A DNA stretch of 64,000 nt, taken from positions 76,074,001 through 76,138,000 of the forward strand of contig OZ231126.1 of NCBI GenBank assembly GCA_965153355.1, written 5' to 3'. Source of the DNA: Flaccisagitta enflata. Taxonomy: Eukaryota > Chaetognatha > Sagittoidea > Aphragmophora. Both the position numbers and the translations under genes were made by a program. Below, in pieces: positions 52,195 through 62,505 of this stretch. Below the pieces are notes generated by a model, which did not search any database, was not told the origin of the DNA, and worked only from the letters and a program-made list of their open reading frames with translations. Within the stretch, counting starts at the first letter, position 1. Every line of letters starts with the position of its first letter.

Positions 52195-53215
52195 GGGACA
52201 ACCAATTGCCCAAGAGCAACATATGGTCAGCGATACCCCGTGCTCTGCTTTGCATAATTGTGAATTAGCCTCTCAGATCTTAAATCAGCCCTTACAAACA
52301 CCAAATCAGGCATCTTAGACCCCAAATCAGGTTAGTCAGATACTAAATTAGACAACCCAGACTCAAAATCAGGCCTTTCTTACCCCAAGTTAGGCCTCTC
52401 TCCCCAAATCAGGTCAGTCAGACCCTATATCAGGCCTCTCAGACCTCAAATCAGACCTCTTTGACCCCAAATTAGGCCAGCCAAACCCTATATTAAACCT
52501 CCCATACCCCACATCAGCCCTCTGAGATCCCAAATCAATCCTCTCTCCTCAAATCAGGCCAGTCAGACTCATAATTAGACCTTCCAGATCCCAAATCAGG
52601 CTAAATCAGGACTTTCTGACCCCAAATCTGCCCTTGCAAGCCTAGATCTGAAACTGGTCCCTTCAATCTTATATCATAGACTCTCAGACTACATTTCTGC
52701 CCAATTAGGTTTCAAATCTGCTCTCTCAAGACTCAAATATCCACTCTGTTTTTGGGCAGCGGCCCCGAAGGGGCCAGAGCCTCTGCTTTCACACAGGAGA
52801 AATTTCTCCTTCTTCTCCTCCTCCTCCTTCTTCTCCAAACCCCCATTCCTCTCCAGACCCTCAGCCTCGGGGCCCAAATCCCAGCCTCAAGGCTAAATCC
52901 CAGCCTCGAGGCCCAAATCCCAGCCTCGAGGCCCAAAACCTAGCTTTGAGGCCCAAATCCCAACCCAGAGGCTCAAATCCCAGTCTCAATGCTCAAATCC
53001 CAGTCTCGATGTTCAAATCCCAGCCACGTGGCTCAAATCCCCACCTTTAAGCTCAAATCCCAGCTTCAAGGCCCCAATTTCACCTCAGGCTCACATAAAA
53101 ACAGCATAGGTCATCGGCTCCGTCGGGGCCTGCCCCTCTCACCACCTCACACCCTCATACACTCAAATAGGGGCAATGGGAACCGCTGACCACTTACTGC
53201 CTTTGGGCAACTATT
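52195..53215. mobile_element. Family B elements, two arrays
   Basis: The inverse tail at 52205 (ACATATGGTCAGCGATACCC) is followed by an array with CCAAATCAGGCC words to about 52740. Then comes a complete copy: head TTTTTGGGCAGCGGCCCCGA (52749), CTGCTTTCACACAGGAGAAA, CTTCTTCTCC, array of GAGGCCCAAATCCCAGCCTC. Its tail is CATAGGTCATCGGCTCCGTC, GGGGCAATGGGAACCGCTGA and TGCCTTTGGGCAACT (to 53212). Confidence 0.65.
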
Positions 53216-54499
53216 AAATCTATGCTCCAAGGCCTCCAATAAGCCCATTCAAAGCTTTCAATCTGTCCTCTACGGCCCCAAATCTGCTCTCTTGGGCTTC
53301 AAATCTGCCCTTTTCGGGCTTAAAATTGTATCTCCCAGGATTTGGGCCTTGAAACTGGCATTTGGGCCTCCAGACAAGGATTTGAGTTGGTGGGAAGGGG
53401 GGAGGATGGACAGAGGGAGAAGGAGGAGGAGAAGCAGAAAATTCCCTGTATATGTGAAAGCATAGGTCATCAACCCTTTTGGGGCCACTGCCCAACAACT
53501 TGTCTTAGGCCTAAAATCAAAGATTTAGCCCTTAAATCTGCTCTTTCAGACCCAAAATCAACCCTATGTCTTAAATCTGCTCTTCATGCACCAAATCAAC
53601 CCTCTAAAACCTCCAACCTGCCCTCTCAGGCCCGTTACTTGCCCATTCAGGCTCCAAAAAATACTGTCAGGCCTAAAATCAAACCTCCAGAGCCCCAAAA
53701 TCAGCCCTAATAAGCCACTCATGATTCAAATTAGTAGATTAGTAGACACTTTCAGACCTCAATTGTGCCTTCTCAGATAACAAATCATCTGTCTTAAGCC
53801 TTTTGACCTCACAGCTGCCTCCTAAGACCTTGGCTTTTCCCCTTCAAAACTAGAATTAGCCCTCTCGTGCTTAAGATATGTTCTTTCAGGCTCCCAATCA
53901 GCCCTTTCAGGCCTCAAATTAAATTGCCAGACTTTAAATTTGGGGCCACTGGTTCAGTATATTTTTTGGGCAGCAGCCCCATGAAAAACGTTTGTCCCCC
54001 CTAGGCCTTCACAAGCCTGAAATTTGCACTCTCAGGTCTAAAATCTGCCCTTGCAGGCCTTGAATCTGCCTTCAAAGGCCTGAAATCTGCCCTCTCAAAC
54101 CTGAAATCCATCCTCTCAGGCCGTAAACCTGCCTTTCAAATTCAAGGCTTGAGAGGGTAAATTTCAGGCCTGTGAAGGCCTGGGGGGGACAGGCGGATGG
54201 ATAGATGTATGATCAAAAGTTCCCCTGTGTTCTACAGGACTTTGTTCCCTATGGAGCCACTGCCCTGCTTCTTCTCGCTCCAATTCATAATCATGCAAAG
54301 CAGAGTAAAGGAAATCATGCAAAGCAATGACCACATATTCCCCTTGGGCGACCTGTTCTACAGGATTTTATCCCTTTGGGGCTGCTGCTCTGCTTCCCCT
54401 GACTCAATTCAAAAGTTGTACAAAGCAGAAAACGGTATATATTGCTGTTGGGCAGCTGATTCAATCAAAATCAGCTTCCTCAGGCCTGGAATCAGCCTT
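53216..54499. mobile_element. Family B fragments, several
   Basis: 53330-53497 has an inverse head (TGTGAAAGCATAGGTCATCA, GGGGCCACTGCCCAACA). 53500-53940 has CAGGCCTCAAATCAGCCCT words. 53965-54360 has TTTTTTGGGCAGCAGCCCC, a fold-back CTGAAATCTGCCCTC array, and tail TTCTACAGGACTTTGTTCCC, GAGCCACTGCCCTGCTTC. Confidence 0.55.
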
Positions 54500-55157
54500 C
54501 TCACCAGGGGCCTTTTATCAGACTTCATCCCTTTGGGGCCACTACCCTGCTCCCAAGGGTAATGCTAACTACTCATTGCTTTTGGCTGTTGAAGAGAATG
54601 ACTGGACCAAAATTATGATAACGAGTAAGAAATGAGCTTCAGTAGTAACAATATGTCATTTTTCAACCATTTTGAATTTGACTGTTTTCACGTTTTTGCT
54701 TGCCATTTCTAAACGGTTAAAGCTACAAAAACCAGATTGCGCTCATCTTGTAGATTTTTTGATGTAGATTAATTTGCTTTTTTAAAAAAGTTTCCTAGCT
54801 TTTCTAGAAGCAGAGATATCTTTGAAAGCGTGTGCCCCTAAACATTTGTTTTTGACCTACAATCATGAGTTTATCATAAGCCACTATAATATGATATTTA
54901 CAAAATTTCAGCGTGAGAAAAAATTTGCCGCCATGTTTTTCTAGGTCCTAATACCTCATAAAACATTAGAAACATGGTCTGATCCATGGACATTGATGCC
55001 CAACTTTATAGGGCTATCGGGGACAGTGTGTATAGTCTTTCTAAAAATGTTCCAATGGTCTTTGCATTGGCTGAGTTGTCCTGAAGTAGGTAGGTGCTAA
55101 GGTAGTTTTAATGTTTTGCTTAGGTTATCGAGCATTTCTAAGGTTGTCCTTGAGTTT

Positions 55158-55216
55158 GGATGGTGGCTGGCTGCCCCTACCCACCCATCCCCCACAATAT
55201 TGTGACCCTGCATCAC
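55158..55216 (+). mobile_element. Family A tail fragment, subfamily 4
   Basis: TGCCCCTACCCACCC, CACAATATTGTGACCCTGCA, TCACTTGTTT. The hairpin is GTGA-N7-TCAC. The head would lie left of the 4.2-kb element but is not identified. Confidence 0.45.
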
Positions 55217-55484
55217 TTGTTTAGTGTTTCTAGTCCTATGCAAAGAAATTTGCATAAGGCAGTTTGAACTGTTTTAAAGAAAAAGGATACCAGATCTGCC
55301 TGCATTACTATGGAAAACAAAAGTAAGCAATTCCTCTATTGTAACTTTAACTAATATTCTTTTTGACAACCCATGTAATTCTTTTTGCCATGAAGAGAGA
55401 AAATAGAATTCTTTTATGGAAATGAACAAAAGAAAACCTGAGAACGGAGGAGGGAGGGGTAGGAGGCATGTAAACACTTAGGAG

Positions 55485-56066
55485 GATTTGGTGGTTTGTG
55501 TAGGTGGCTTGAGCGGGATAAAGTGTCGTTAGGGGCTTATTTCCCATCAGGGTGAGATTTGGTGGTCTGTGTAGGTGGCTTGAGCGGGATAAAGTGTCGT
55601 TAGGGGCTTATTTCCCATCAGGGTGGGATTTGGTGGTCTGTGTAGGTGGCTTGAGCGGGATAAAGTGTCGTTAGGGGCTTATTTCCCATCAGGGTGAGAT
55701 TTGGTGGTCTGTGTAGGTGGCTTGAGCGGGATAAAGTGTCGTTAGGGGCTTATTTCCCATCAGGGTGGGATTTGGTGGTCTGTGTAGGTGGCTTGAGCGG
55801 GATAAAGTGTCGTTAGGGGCTTATTTCCCATCAGGGTGGGATTTGGTGGTCTGTGTAGGTGGCTTGAGCGGGATAAAGTGTCATTAGGGGCTTATTTCCC
55901 ATCAGGGTGGGATTTGGTGGTCTGTGTAGGTGGCGAGCGGGATAAAGTGTCGTTAGGGGCTTATTTCCCATCAGGGTGGGATTTGGTGGTCTGTGTAGGT
56001 GGCTTGAGCGGGATAAAGTGTCGTTAGGGGCTTATTTCCCATCAGGGTGGGATTTGGTGGTCTGTG
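55485..56066. repeat. 71-bp tandem repeat, about eight copies
   Basis: The unit starts GATTTGGTGGTCTGTGTAGG, continues TGGCTTGAGCGGGATAAAGT and GTCGTTAGGGGCTTATTTCC, and ends CATCAGGGTGG. Starts are at 55485, 55556, 55627, 55698, 55769, 55840, 55911, about 55979 and 56050 (partial). Copies differ at only a few bases, one by a small deletion. Confidence 0.95.
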
Positions 56067-56382
56067 GATCTGGGCTGCCAGGCTGGGACTTGGGCCTCAA
56101 GGCTAGGAATAGGGCCTCAAGGCTGGGATTTGGGCTTTAAAACTGAGGTTTAGGCCTGGAGACTGGAAATTGGGCCTCAAGACTCGGATCCGAAGGGGGA
56201 CGGAGGAGAAGAAGAGGGAGAAGGAGAAAATTCCCCATATGAGTGAAAGTATAGGTCATCGACCCTTTGGCGCCGCTGCCTATTAAGGGGACAGACCGAC
56301 CAACCAACCAACTGGCGGAATGACATAGCAGGGTGTAGAGTTGCGTAGCACGCGACTAAAAAGATATCTTCAGATGCGTCCT
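56067..56382 (-). mobile_element. Family B right end plus family A head, minus orientation
   Basis: 56070-56285 is an array (GGGCCTCAAGGCTGGGA) with inverse head GTGAAAGTATAGGTCATCGA, CTTTGGCGCCGCTGCC. 56286-56366 is a subfamily 1 head on the - strand (GTCGCGTGCTACGCAACTC, TACACCCTGCTATGTC, GGTTGGTTGG). Confidence 0.55.
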
Positions 56383-56424
56383 CGCATCTCTATGAGAGGC
56401 TTTATCCATTCGTTGTTTTTTTTT

Positions 56425-56797
56425 TTTTTTTTTTTAGTCGCGTGCTCTACAACCCGCTTTGTCGGTCCGTCCGTCCATCCGTCCATCGGTCCGTCCGTCC
56501 GTCCGTCGGTCCGTCCGTCACACTTTACTTTTTTATAACATAACATCAAGTCTTAAGTCATTTTAAGTCATTTAAAGTCATTGATAGTTGTTCTAAGTCA
56601 TTTTGAGTAATTCAAAGTCATTTTGAGTCATTCTAAGTCAGTTTAAGTCATTTTAAGTCATTTTTGGTTATTAGGTTTTTAAGTCCTTTTTGGTCATTTT
56701 AAGTCATTTTCAGTCATTCTAAGTCATTCTAAGTCATTCTAAGTCATTCTTACCCTGTAAATCTCGCACGCGACTTATAGGTGTTGGCCTTGTTTTT
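56425..56797 (+). mobile_element. Family A element, subfamily 1b, complete
   Basis: Head TTTTTTTTAGTCGCGTGCTC, ACAACCCGCTTTGTCGGTCC and a CCGT/CGGT core. Then CACACTTTACTTTTTTAT, about 18 units of AAGTCATTTT (56545-56755), tail CTCGCACGCGACTTATAGG, TGTTGGCCTTGTT. It is the reference for the interrupted copies at 35352 and 56973. Confidence 0.8.
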
Positions 56798-56828
56798 TTT
56801 ACCTATAACGTAAAATCGAGTAATATTC

Positions 56829-56832
56829 ACTG

Positions 56833-56913
<81 letters not shown>

Positions 56914-56935
56914 CTCGCTCTCGCTCTCTCTTCAT
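56829..56935. repeat. (TC)n microsatellite
   Basis: About 100 bases of TC with three GC interruptions near the right end. Confidence 0.95.
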
Positions 56936-57029
56936 CTCTTGCACAAGCTCGATAAAAAGTTAAGTGTTTGGAAAACAAGGCCAACACCTATAAGTCATGT
57001 AAATGACGCAGGATGTCCTGAAATGACTT

Positions 57030-57725
57030 AACAGTCGCAAAAGCGTTAGATGGTCAGCAGTACCATTGCCTATTTAGATAAGTATAAATAGGTGTGTGAT
57101 GGTGAGAGGGGCAACGGCTCCACGGGCGATGGCCTGCTTCTTAGTAGATTTTGAAGCTCTAGGCTTGAATTTGAGCATCAATACTGGTATTAGAGCCTCA
57201 AGGTTGTGATTTGAGCCTACAGGCTGTGATTTGAGCCTCAAGGTTGTGATTTGAGCCTTGAGCTTGTGATTTGAGCCTTGCGGCTGTGATTTGAGTCAAG
57301 ACTGGGATTTGAACCTCAAAGGCTTGGGCTAGAGTCTTTAGACTTGAACTTGAGCCTTAGGGCTGGGATGTGACCCCGATGCTGAGATGTAAGCCTCAAG
57401 GCTGGGATTTGAGCCTCAAGACTGTAATTTGAGTCTCAAGGCTGGGATTTGAGCCTTGAGGCTGGGATTTGAGCCTCGAGAATGGGATTTGGGCCTTGAG
57501 GCTGGAACTTTAGCCCTTAGTTTGGCATTTGAGCCTCAAGGCTAAGATTTGGGCCTTGAGACTAGAATTTGGGCCTTGAGACTAGAATTTGGGCCTCAAG
57601 GCCATGATATGAGCTTCAAAGGGGGGGGGATGGAGGAAGAAAAGAAGAAGGAGAAGAAGGAGAAGGAGAAATTTCTTCTGTGTGAAAGCATAGGTCATCA
57701 GCCCTTTGGTGGCCGCTGCCAAAAA
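57030..57725 (-). mobile_element. Family B element with about 20 units, complete
   Basis: Inverse tail GTCGCAAAAGCGTTAGATGG, TCAGCAGTACC, then GGGGCAACGGCTCCACGGG. The array unit is GGGATTTGAGCCTCAAGGCT (57160-57615). Then GAAGAAGGAGAAATTTCTTC and inverse head GTGTGAAAGCATAGGTCATC, GGTGGCCGCTGCC. Confidence 0.7.
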
Positions 57726-57776
57726 AGCAGAAAAGAATTAAATGACTACATTGACCTGATTGACTTAAGGGACTTA

Positions 57777-58085
57777 GGGCGTGTTTCTGGTGACGACCAA
57801 AAATGCGTTCCCTCCCGTGAAACGCGTTAACAGCGTGAACACATTTTCAAGAATTTCAACTGTCCCACGAGGGAGTGAGCGAAATGAGTGATCGAGCCCG
57901 TGAACGGAGCAAGCAAGCGAGCGTAGCAAAGCGAGCGTAGCAAAGCGAGCGTAGCAAAGCGAGCGTAGCAGAGCGAGCGTAGCAAAGCGAGCGTAGTGAA
58001 GCGGAGCGAGTGAGCGAGCGAACAAATGTAGCGAGCGACCGAGTGGCCCGTTCAAAACGCGGTTGTCTCTGACTAGAAACGCCCC
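57777..58085. mobile_element. GGGCG-ended inverted-repeat element, copy 2
   Basis: Left end GGGCGTGTTTCTGGTGACGA, right end CTGACTAGAAACGCCC, with CTTA near both outer edges. The core is a 14-bp array AGCGAGCGTAGCAA (57900-58000). It is in opposite orientation to copy 1 at 3615. Confidence 0.65.
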
Positions 58086-58489
58086 CTTACAGCTGGCGGA
58101 CATCAAATCCGCTGGAATTAGCGGGACCCCTCTTGATTTTGTTGAATTCAACAGTTTCAACAGGACATTTACTATAGTTTATATAGTGAAAAATAAATAA
58201 TGCAATTTTACTCAAAATACGTCATCTTCGATTTTTTTCATTTTCTGCCTATTAGGGGCCCTAAGTGAGCCCACCTTGGTGGTACATTGATCTCAGATAC
58301 TCCCTGCCCCTAAGGGGCTCAAATTTGGGGCAAAAAAATTTTTACGTTAAATCCGTTGATTTTAGCGGGGGCAGGGTCACTTTTTTATATGACCATGCTA
58401 AAACCGCTGATTTTAACGGGTTTAACGCCAAAATCCTCTATCATGGTCCTCCGCAAGCTTATTTGACATCATGAGAACCTCTTTGGTGG

Positions 58490-59400
58490 CAAAAATGAGC
58501 AAGTGAGCACACATGAGCAAGCATGAGCAAACATGAGCAAGAATGCTAAATCCGCTGATTTTAACAGGTTTAACATCAAAATCCCCTATTTAAGTCCTCC
58601 TAATGCTTATTTGACAACATGAGACCCTCTTTGGTTACAAAAAAGAGCAAGTGAGCACACATGAGCAAGCATGAGCAAGCATGAGCAAGCATGAGCAAGC
58701 ATGAGCAAGACTGCTAAATCCGCTGATTTTAACAGGATAAACAGCAAAGTTCCTTATTTTGGTCCTCCACATCTTTAGATCCTAAATGGTGATGAGTTAG
58801 AGCAAGTGAGCACACATGAGCAAGCTTGAGCATGTATGCTAAATCCGCTGATTTTAACAGGTTTACCATCAAAATCCCCTATCTTTGGCCTCCCCATGCT
58901 TATTTCACATCATAAGACCCTCTATGGTCATGAGGTAGAGCAAGTGAGCACATGTGAGCAAGCATGAGCAAAAATGCTAAATCCGCTGATTTTAACAGGT
59001 TTAACATGAAAATCTCCTATTTATGGCCTCTGCATGCTTATTTTGCATCATGAGACCCTCTATGGTGACAAAAAAGAGCAAGAGAGCACAAAAGCAAGCA
59101 TGAGCAAGCATGAGCAAGCATGAGCAAGACTGCTAAATCTGCTGATTTTAACAGGATAAACAGCAAAGTTCCTTATTTTGGTCCTCCACATGTTTAATTG
59201 ACATCTTTAGATCCTCTATGGTGATGAGGTAGAGCAAGTGAGCACACTTGAGCAAGCTTGAGCAAGTATGCTAAATCCGCTGATTTTAACAGGTTCAACA
59301 TCGAAGTTCCCTGTTTAAGTGCTCCACATCCTTATACATTGTGAGACCCTATATGGTAATGAGGAAGAGCAAGTGAGCAAACATGAGCAAACATGTTACG
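58490..59400. repeat. Left subterminal array of the 5.4-kb transposon
   Basis: Units of roughly 130 bp: GAGCAAGTGAGCACACATGA, GAGCAAGCATGAGCAAG repeats, GCTAAATCCGCTGATTTTAA, CAGGTTTAACATCAAAATCC. The number of the 10-bp GAGCAAGCAT words varies per unit. Confidence 0.85.
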
Positions 59401-59705
59401 AATTTGGCAATGAAACCGATAATGCCTTGACAGTTGCTTACAACTGCTCAGACTTACACAAGACTGATCAAGTGCTAGGTATAGCAAGAGCAGATCAGAG
59501 GCAATATCCACCTTTGTTTATCAAATAGTGTTAGAAAACAAAATCTTTTTCATATTCCTGTAAATTCCATTCATTATTTGAAGGGAGCAATGACTGGGTA
59601 AAATTGAAATTACTAAGAGATACATTGCTGGTTGGTGTTATTTCTGACCTTTGAAATCATTCATTTGGAAAAGAAAATATCACTTGTAAATGAAACTTTC
59701 TTCAG

Positions 59706-60323
59706 CACATGTGTCTGACAGCCAATCCAGGGTGAGAATGACAGTACACCGGGTTTTTCTGTAGTTTTGCTATGCTCATTTGTGTACAATACAAGAACAA
59801 TCGAGGAGGAAATCTGCCCTGGAGGGGTTTTTGAAAAAAAATCAATTTTTCGCCCACAGGAAAGGTGGTGGTAATGCAGATTCTTGTGAGTTGTATTGAC
59901 TCATTTTTTGATTCCATATTGCTATTCTATGCAAAATTTCCTTTTATTTGATAGGTCACACTATATGGTTTAATACAAAAATAAAGTTTTCATTTTTTGA
60001 GCCACCGTTACTTTTTTGTAATGGTGACTCAAAAAATGAAAATTTAAGTTCTTTGCAAAAGTATAGAGTGCGACCTATCAAATGAAAGGAAATTTTGCAT
60101 AGAATAACAATATGGAATCAAAAAATGAGTCAATACAACTCACAGGAATCTGCATTACCACCACCTTTCCTGTGGGCGAAAAATCAATTCTTTTTCAAAA
60201 AACCCTCCAGGGAAGATTTCCAACTTGATTGTTCGTGTATTGTACACAGATGAGCATAGCAAAACTACGGAAAAACCCGGTGTACTGTCATTCTCACCCT
60301 GGATTGGCTATCAGACACATGTG
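59706..60323. mobile_element. 618-bp foldback element with 4-bp duplication TCAG
   Basis: Halves of about 300 bp are inverted copies that meet at TTTTTTGAGCCACCGTTAC/GTAATGGTGACTCAAAAAA. Ends are CACATGTGTCTG and CAGACACATGTG. TCAG is directly repeated at 59702-59705 and 60324-60327. It is nested in the 5.4-kb transposon. Confidence 0.8.
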
Positions 60324-60615
60324 TCAGGTGCGATGTTGCAAAGTGGAAGCGAAATTTTGGTGAAACATTATTAAGAAGAAAACCCTGGAGATTGGTCAGA
60401 GGAGAATTTTTTTCATTATATCTCAAATACCAAGAATGAAAACATCAAGCTTTTGGGTCAAGTCACTTTTGATCATGTTCTTAGGTATTTTATACTGAAA
60501 GCCGTAATTCGCCAATGTAATTTTGATTATTTTTGGACGGGAAAGACATTAGCAATTAGCAAAGAACCTTTTCTTCTCCAAAAATCACCCACTGTATCGG
60601 AAACTGACCCTCTAT

Positions 60616-61380
60616 TTGGATTTTGACCTGGCCCAGATGCCAAAGACAATGTATTATCAATATAAGTCCACCGTTGGCGTTAAGATGGAAGGAAAGGGAG
60701 GCTCAGAAGCATCAAGGTGTGAAAACTTTGACTTGGTTGTAGAGTGGTGTAACAAGGCTTTGAAACAACATTTGAGCTGGGCGCCAACCCACAAGACCTG
60801 GCTTACAGCTTGCCGTTTGTATAATTTCATGAGAGAACTCAAGTCAAATATGGATAATTATCTTCCGTTTTCAAGGTTAGTGTGAACTATTTTGGTTGAT
60901 TTCACGTCATCCAAGAATTTGCATTACCATCTTCCAACAAACACACCCTCTTAGCCTATAGAATTGCGTAGCAAGCAACTTAAGACCCAAATCCTCAATA
61001 ATCATTGATAATCAAAACCAAGGCCACCATGTCATTTCATTTTGCTTGCTTGCTATGCCACTTTTAGGTCGGTATGTAAGTCGGTCCATCCTTGCCTTTG
61101 ACGGCCCCTTCATGTTACTTTTAGGGTTTCTCTATTTCAAAAGGTGCTTTTATTGTGTTAGAAGTCAGTCATGCATCTCATAGCCCAGCCAGGGGTTCAT
61201 CAGGTGTCAATGGGTTTTCCAGGGAAGGATTCAATGATGGCCACAAATGTGCCATGGAAAGTATGGTAAAGCACCTTCGTGTCTACGTCTTTGATAATGG
61301 AAGTTACTTACGCTCTAAAAAGTTGACATCACGGAATGGAGGGGAGATTGACCCTAATGTACTGCAAATTTGTCAAGTAA
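60616..61380 (+). pseudogene. Coding-like segments inside the 5.4-kb inverted-repeat element
   Basis: Two stretches look translated. Positions 60616-60873 include CENFDLVVEWCNKALKQHLS and KTWLTACRLYNFMREL and end at a possible donor AAG|GTTAGT. Positions 61160-61378 include ESMVKHLRVYVFDNGSYLRS and end at CAA|GTAAGA. Phases of the two do not match with the obvious splice sites. I do not recognise the protein. Being inside element 58090-63452, it may be a decayed transposase. Confidence 0.3.
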
Positions 61381-61554
61381 GACAAGAATTTTTGATTAGG
61401 ATCGATTATGGTCATAATAGGACCTGGTAGGTCAAGTAGGTAAGCCATATGGGTCGTCAAACAAATGTGTTACCGACCAAGATGCACCTAAAAATATATG
61501 CACACCAAACTTGTTTATACCTTTTTGGTTAATTGGTTTTTCCCTAATATCCAT

Positions 61555-61690
61555 CTGGTCAAGCGTCTTTATTGCCAATATAGATATAATTACATAAGGT
61601 CTCATTGGACAGCAAGTTCTTTGCCTAACAGGCGGGTATGCCTTAGAAATGGGTACGCTCTAGCCGTGCTTCACTGTATGTATTTGAGGT
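61555..61690 (-). mobile_element. Second copy of the possible LINE end
   Basis: TTTATTGCCAATATAGATAT, TTTGCCTAACAGGCGGGTAT and GCCTTAGAAATGG match the block at 1425-1560. Confidence 0.3.
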
Positions 61691-61937
61691 TTGTCGTTTT
61701 TGGGCAGTCTTCCTTACCTGATTGCCTAATTGGCCTTTTTCTTCATCCATCCTTTTACGCCCTCTGAATTAAGCTTGATGCCATAAAAACAGGTTGGAGA
61801 ATAAAACCAAAAGATTTTGTACAAGCACTACATTGATACTGGAGAAATCAAAGATTGATTGATAACAAAGATTTGAGCGTATACTCTGCAATGATTTTTT
61901 ACATATCGTGAAAGATGCTTGATAACTAGTCATCCAA

Positions 61938-62505
61938 GGTTCGCACATGGTCAGCGGTACCCGATGCCCTGCTTAGAGTGATTAGCTGCAAAAGTGGAGT
62001 GAGAGCAGGGCAGCGGCCTCTAAGGGCCTATGTCCTGTAGGACACAGGGGTGAATTTCCAGATGTCCTGAGAAGGAACATTTTAGGCTTTTGGGGCTACT
62101 TTCCTTGTTATTCAATGAGAACATTGAATTTTTTTCCATTTCATTGTCAATTTTCCATGTTATTCAATCTGAATTTTGCGTTTATTTCAAAATTTTGTCA
62201 ATTTTCTATGTTATTCAGTAGGGATTTCCCACATTTCTACCTTATTTAGAATTTTCCATGTTATTCAATGGGAGTTTCAATTTTTTTTCATTTCTTTATC
62301 CATTTTCCTTGTTATTCAATGGGAATTTTACATTTCTTCAATTTTCCATGTTATTCAATGGGAACATGAGGCTCAGAAGCTTTGGCAAGGGGGGGGACGG
62401 ATGGATGGACATACGTATGGACAGACGGACGGACGGACGGACATCTGGAGATTCACCCCTGTGTCCTACAGGACATTGGCCCTTTGGGGCCGCTGCCTAA
62501 AAAAG
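61938..62505 (-). mobile_element. Family B element with CCATGTTATTCAATGGGA core
   Basis: Inverse tail CGCACATGGTCAGCGGTACC, CGATGCCCTGCTTAG, then AGCAGGGCAGCGGCCTCTAA and CCTGTAGGACACAGGGG. The core has units with TTTTCCATGTTATTCAATGG (62095-62365), a GACG microsatellite, and inverse head GTGTCCTACAGGACATTGGC, GGGGCCGCTGCC. The core is like that at 40225-40690. Confidence 0.7.

Larger units (their letters stand above)
50848..55030. mobile_element. 4.2-kb element with about 520-bp terminal inverted repeats
   Basis: Ends are CACACTGTCCCCGATAGCCC and its complement, flanked by TATA on both sides (50844-50847, 55031-55034), which fits a TA duplication. Arms (about 50848-51370 and 54500-55030) stay similar inward through ATGGCGGCAAATTTTTTCTC and CAGCCAAAAGCAA. 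The interior is filled by family B arrays and holds no transposase frame. Confidence 0.75.

Noticed and set aside
60616-61380. Missing catalytic exons of the TH-like gene
   Set aside because: Sequence lacks any hydroxylase motif, phases do not fit the phase-1 donor at 46344, and it lies within a transposon.
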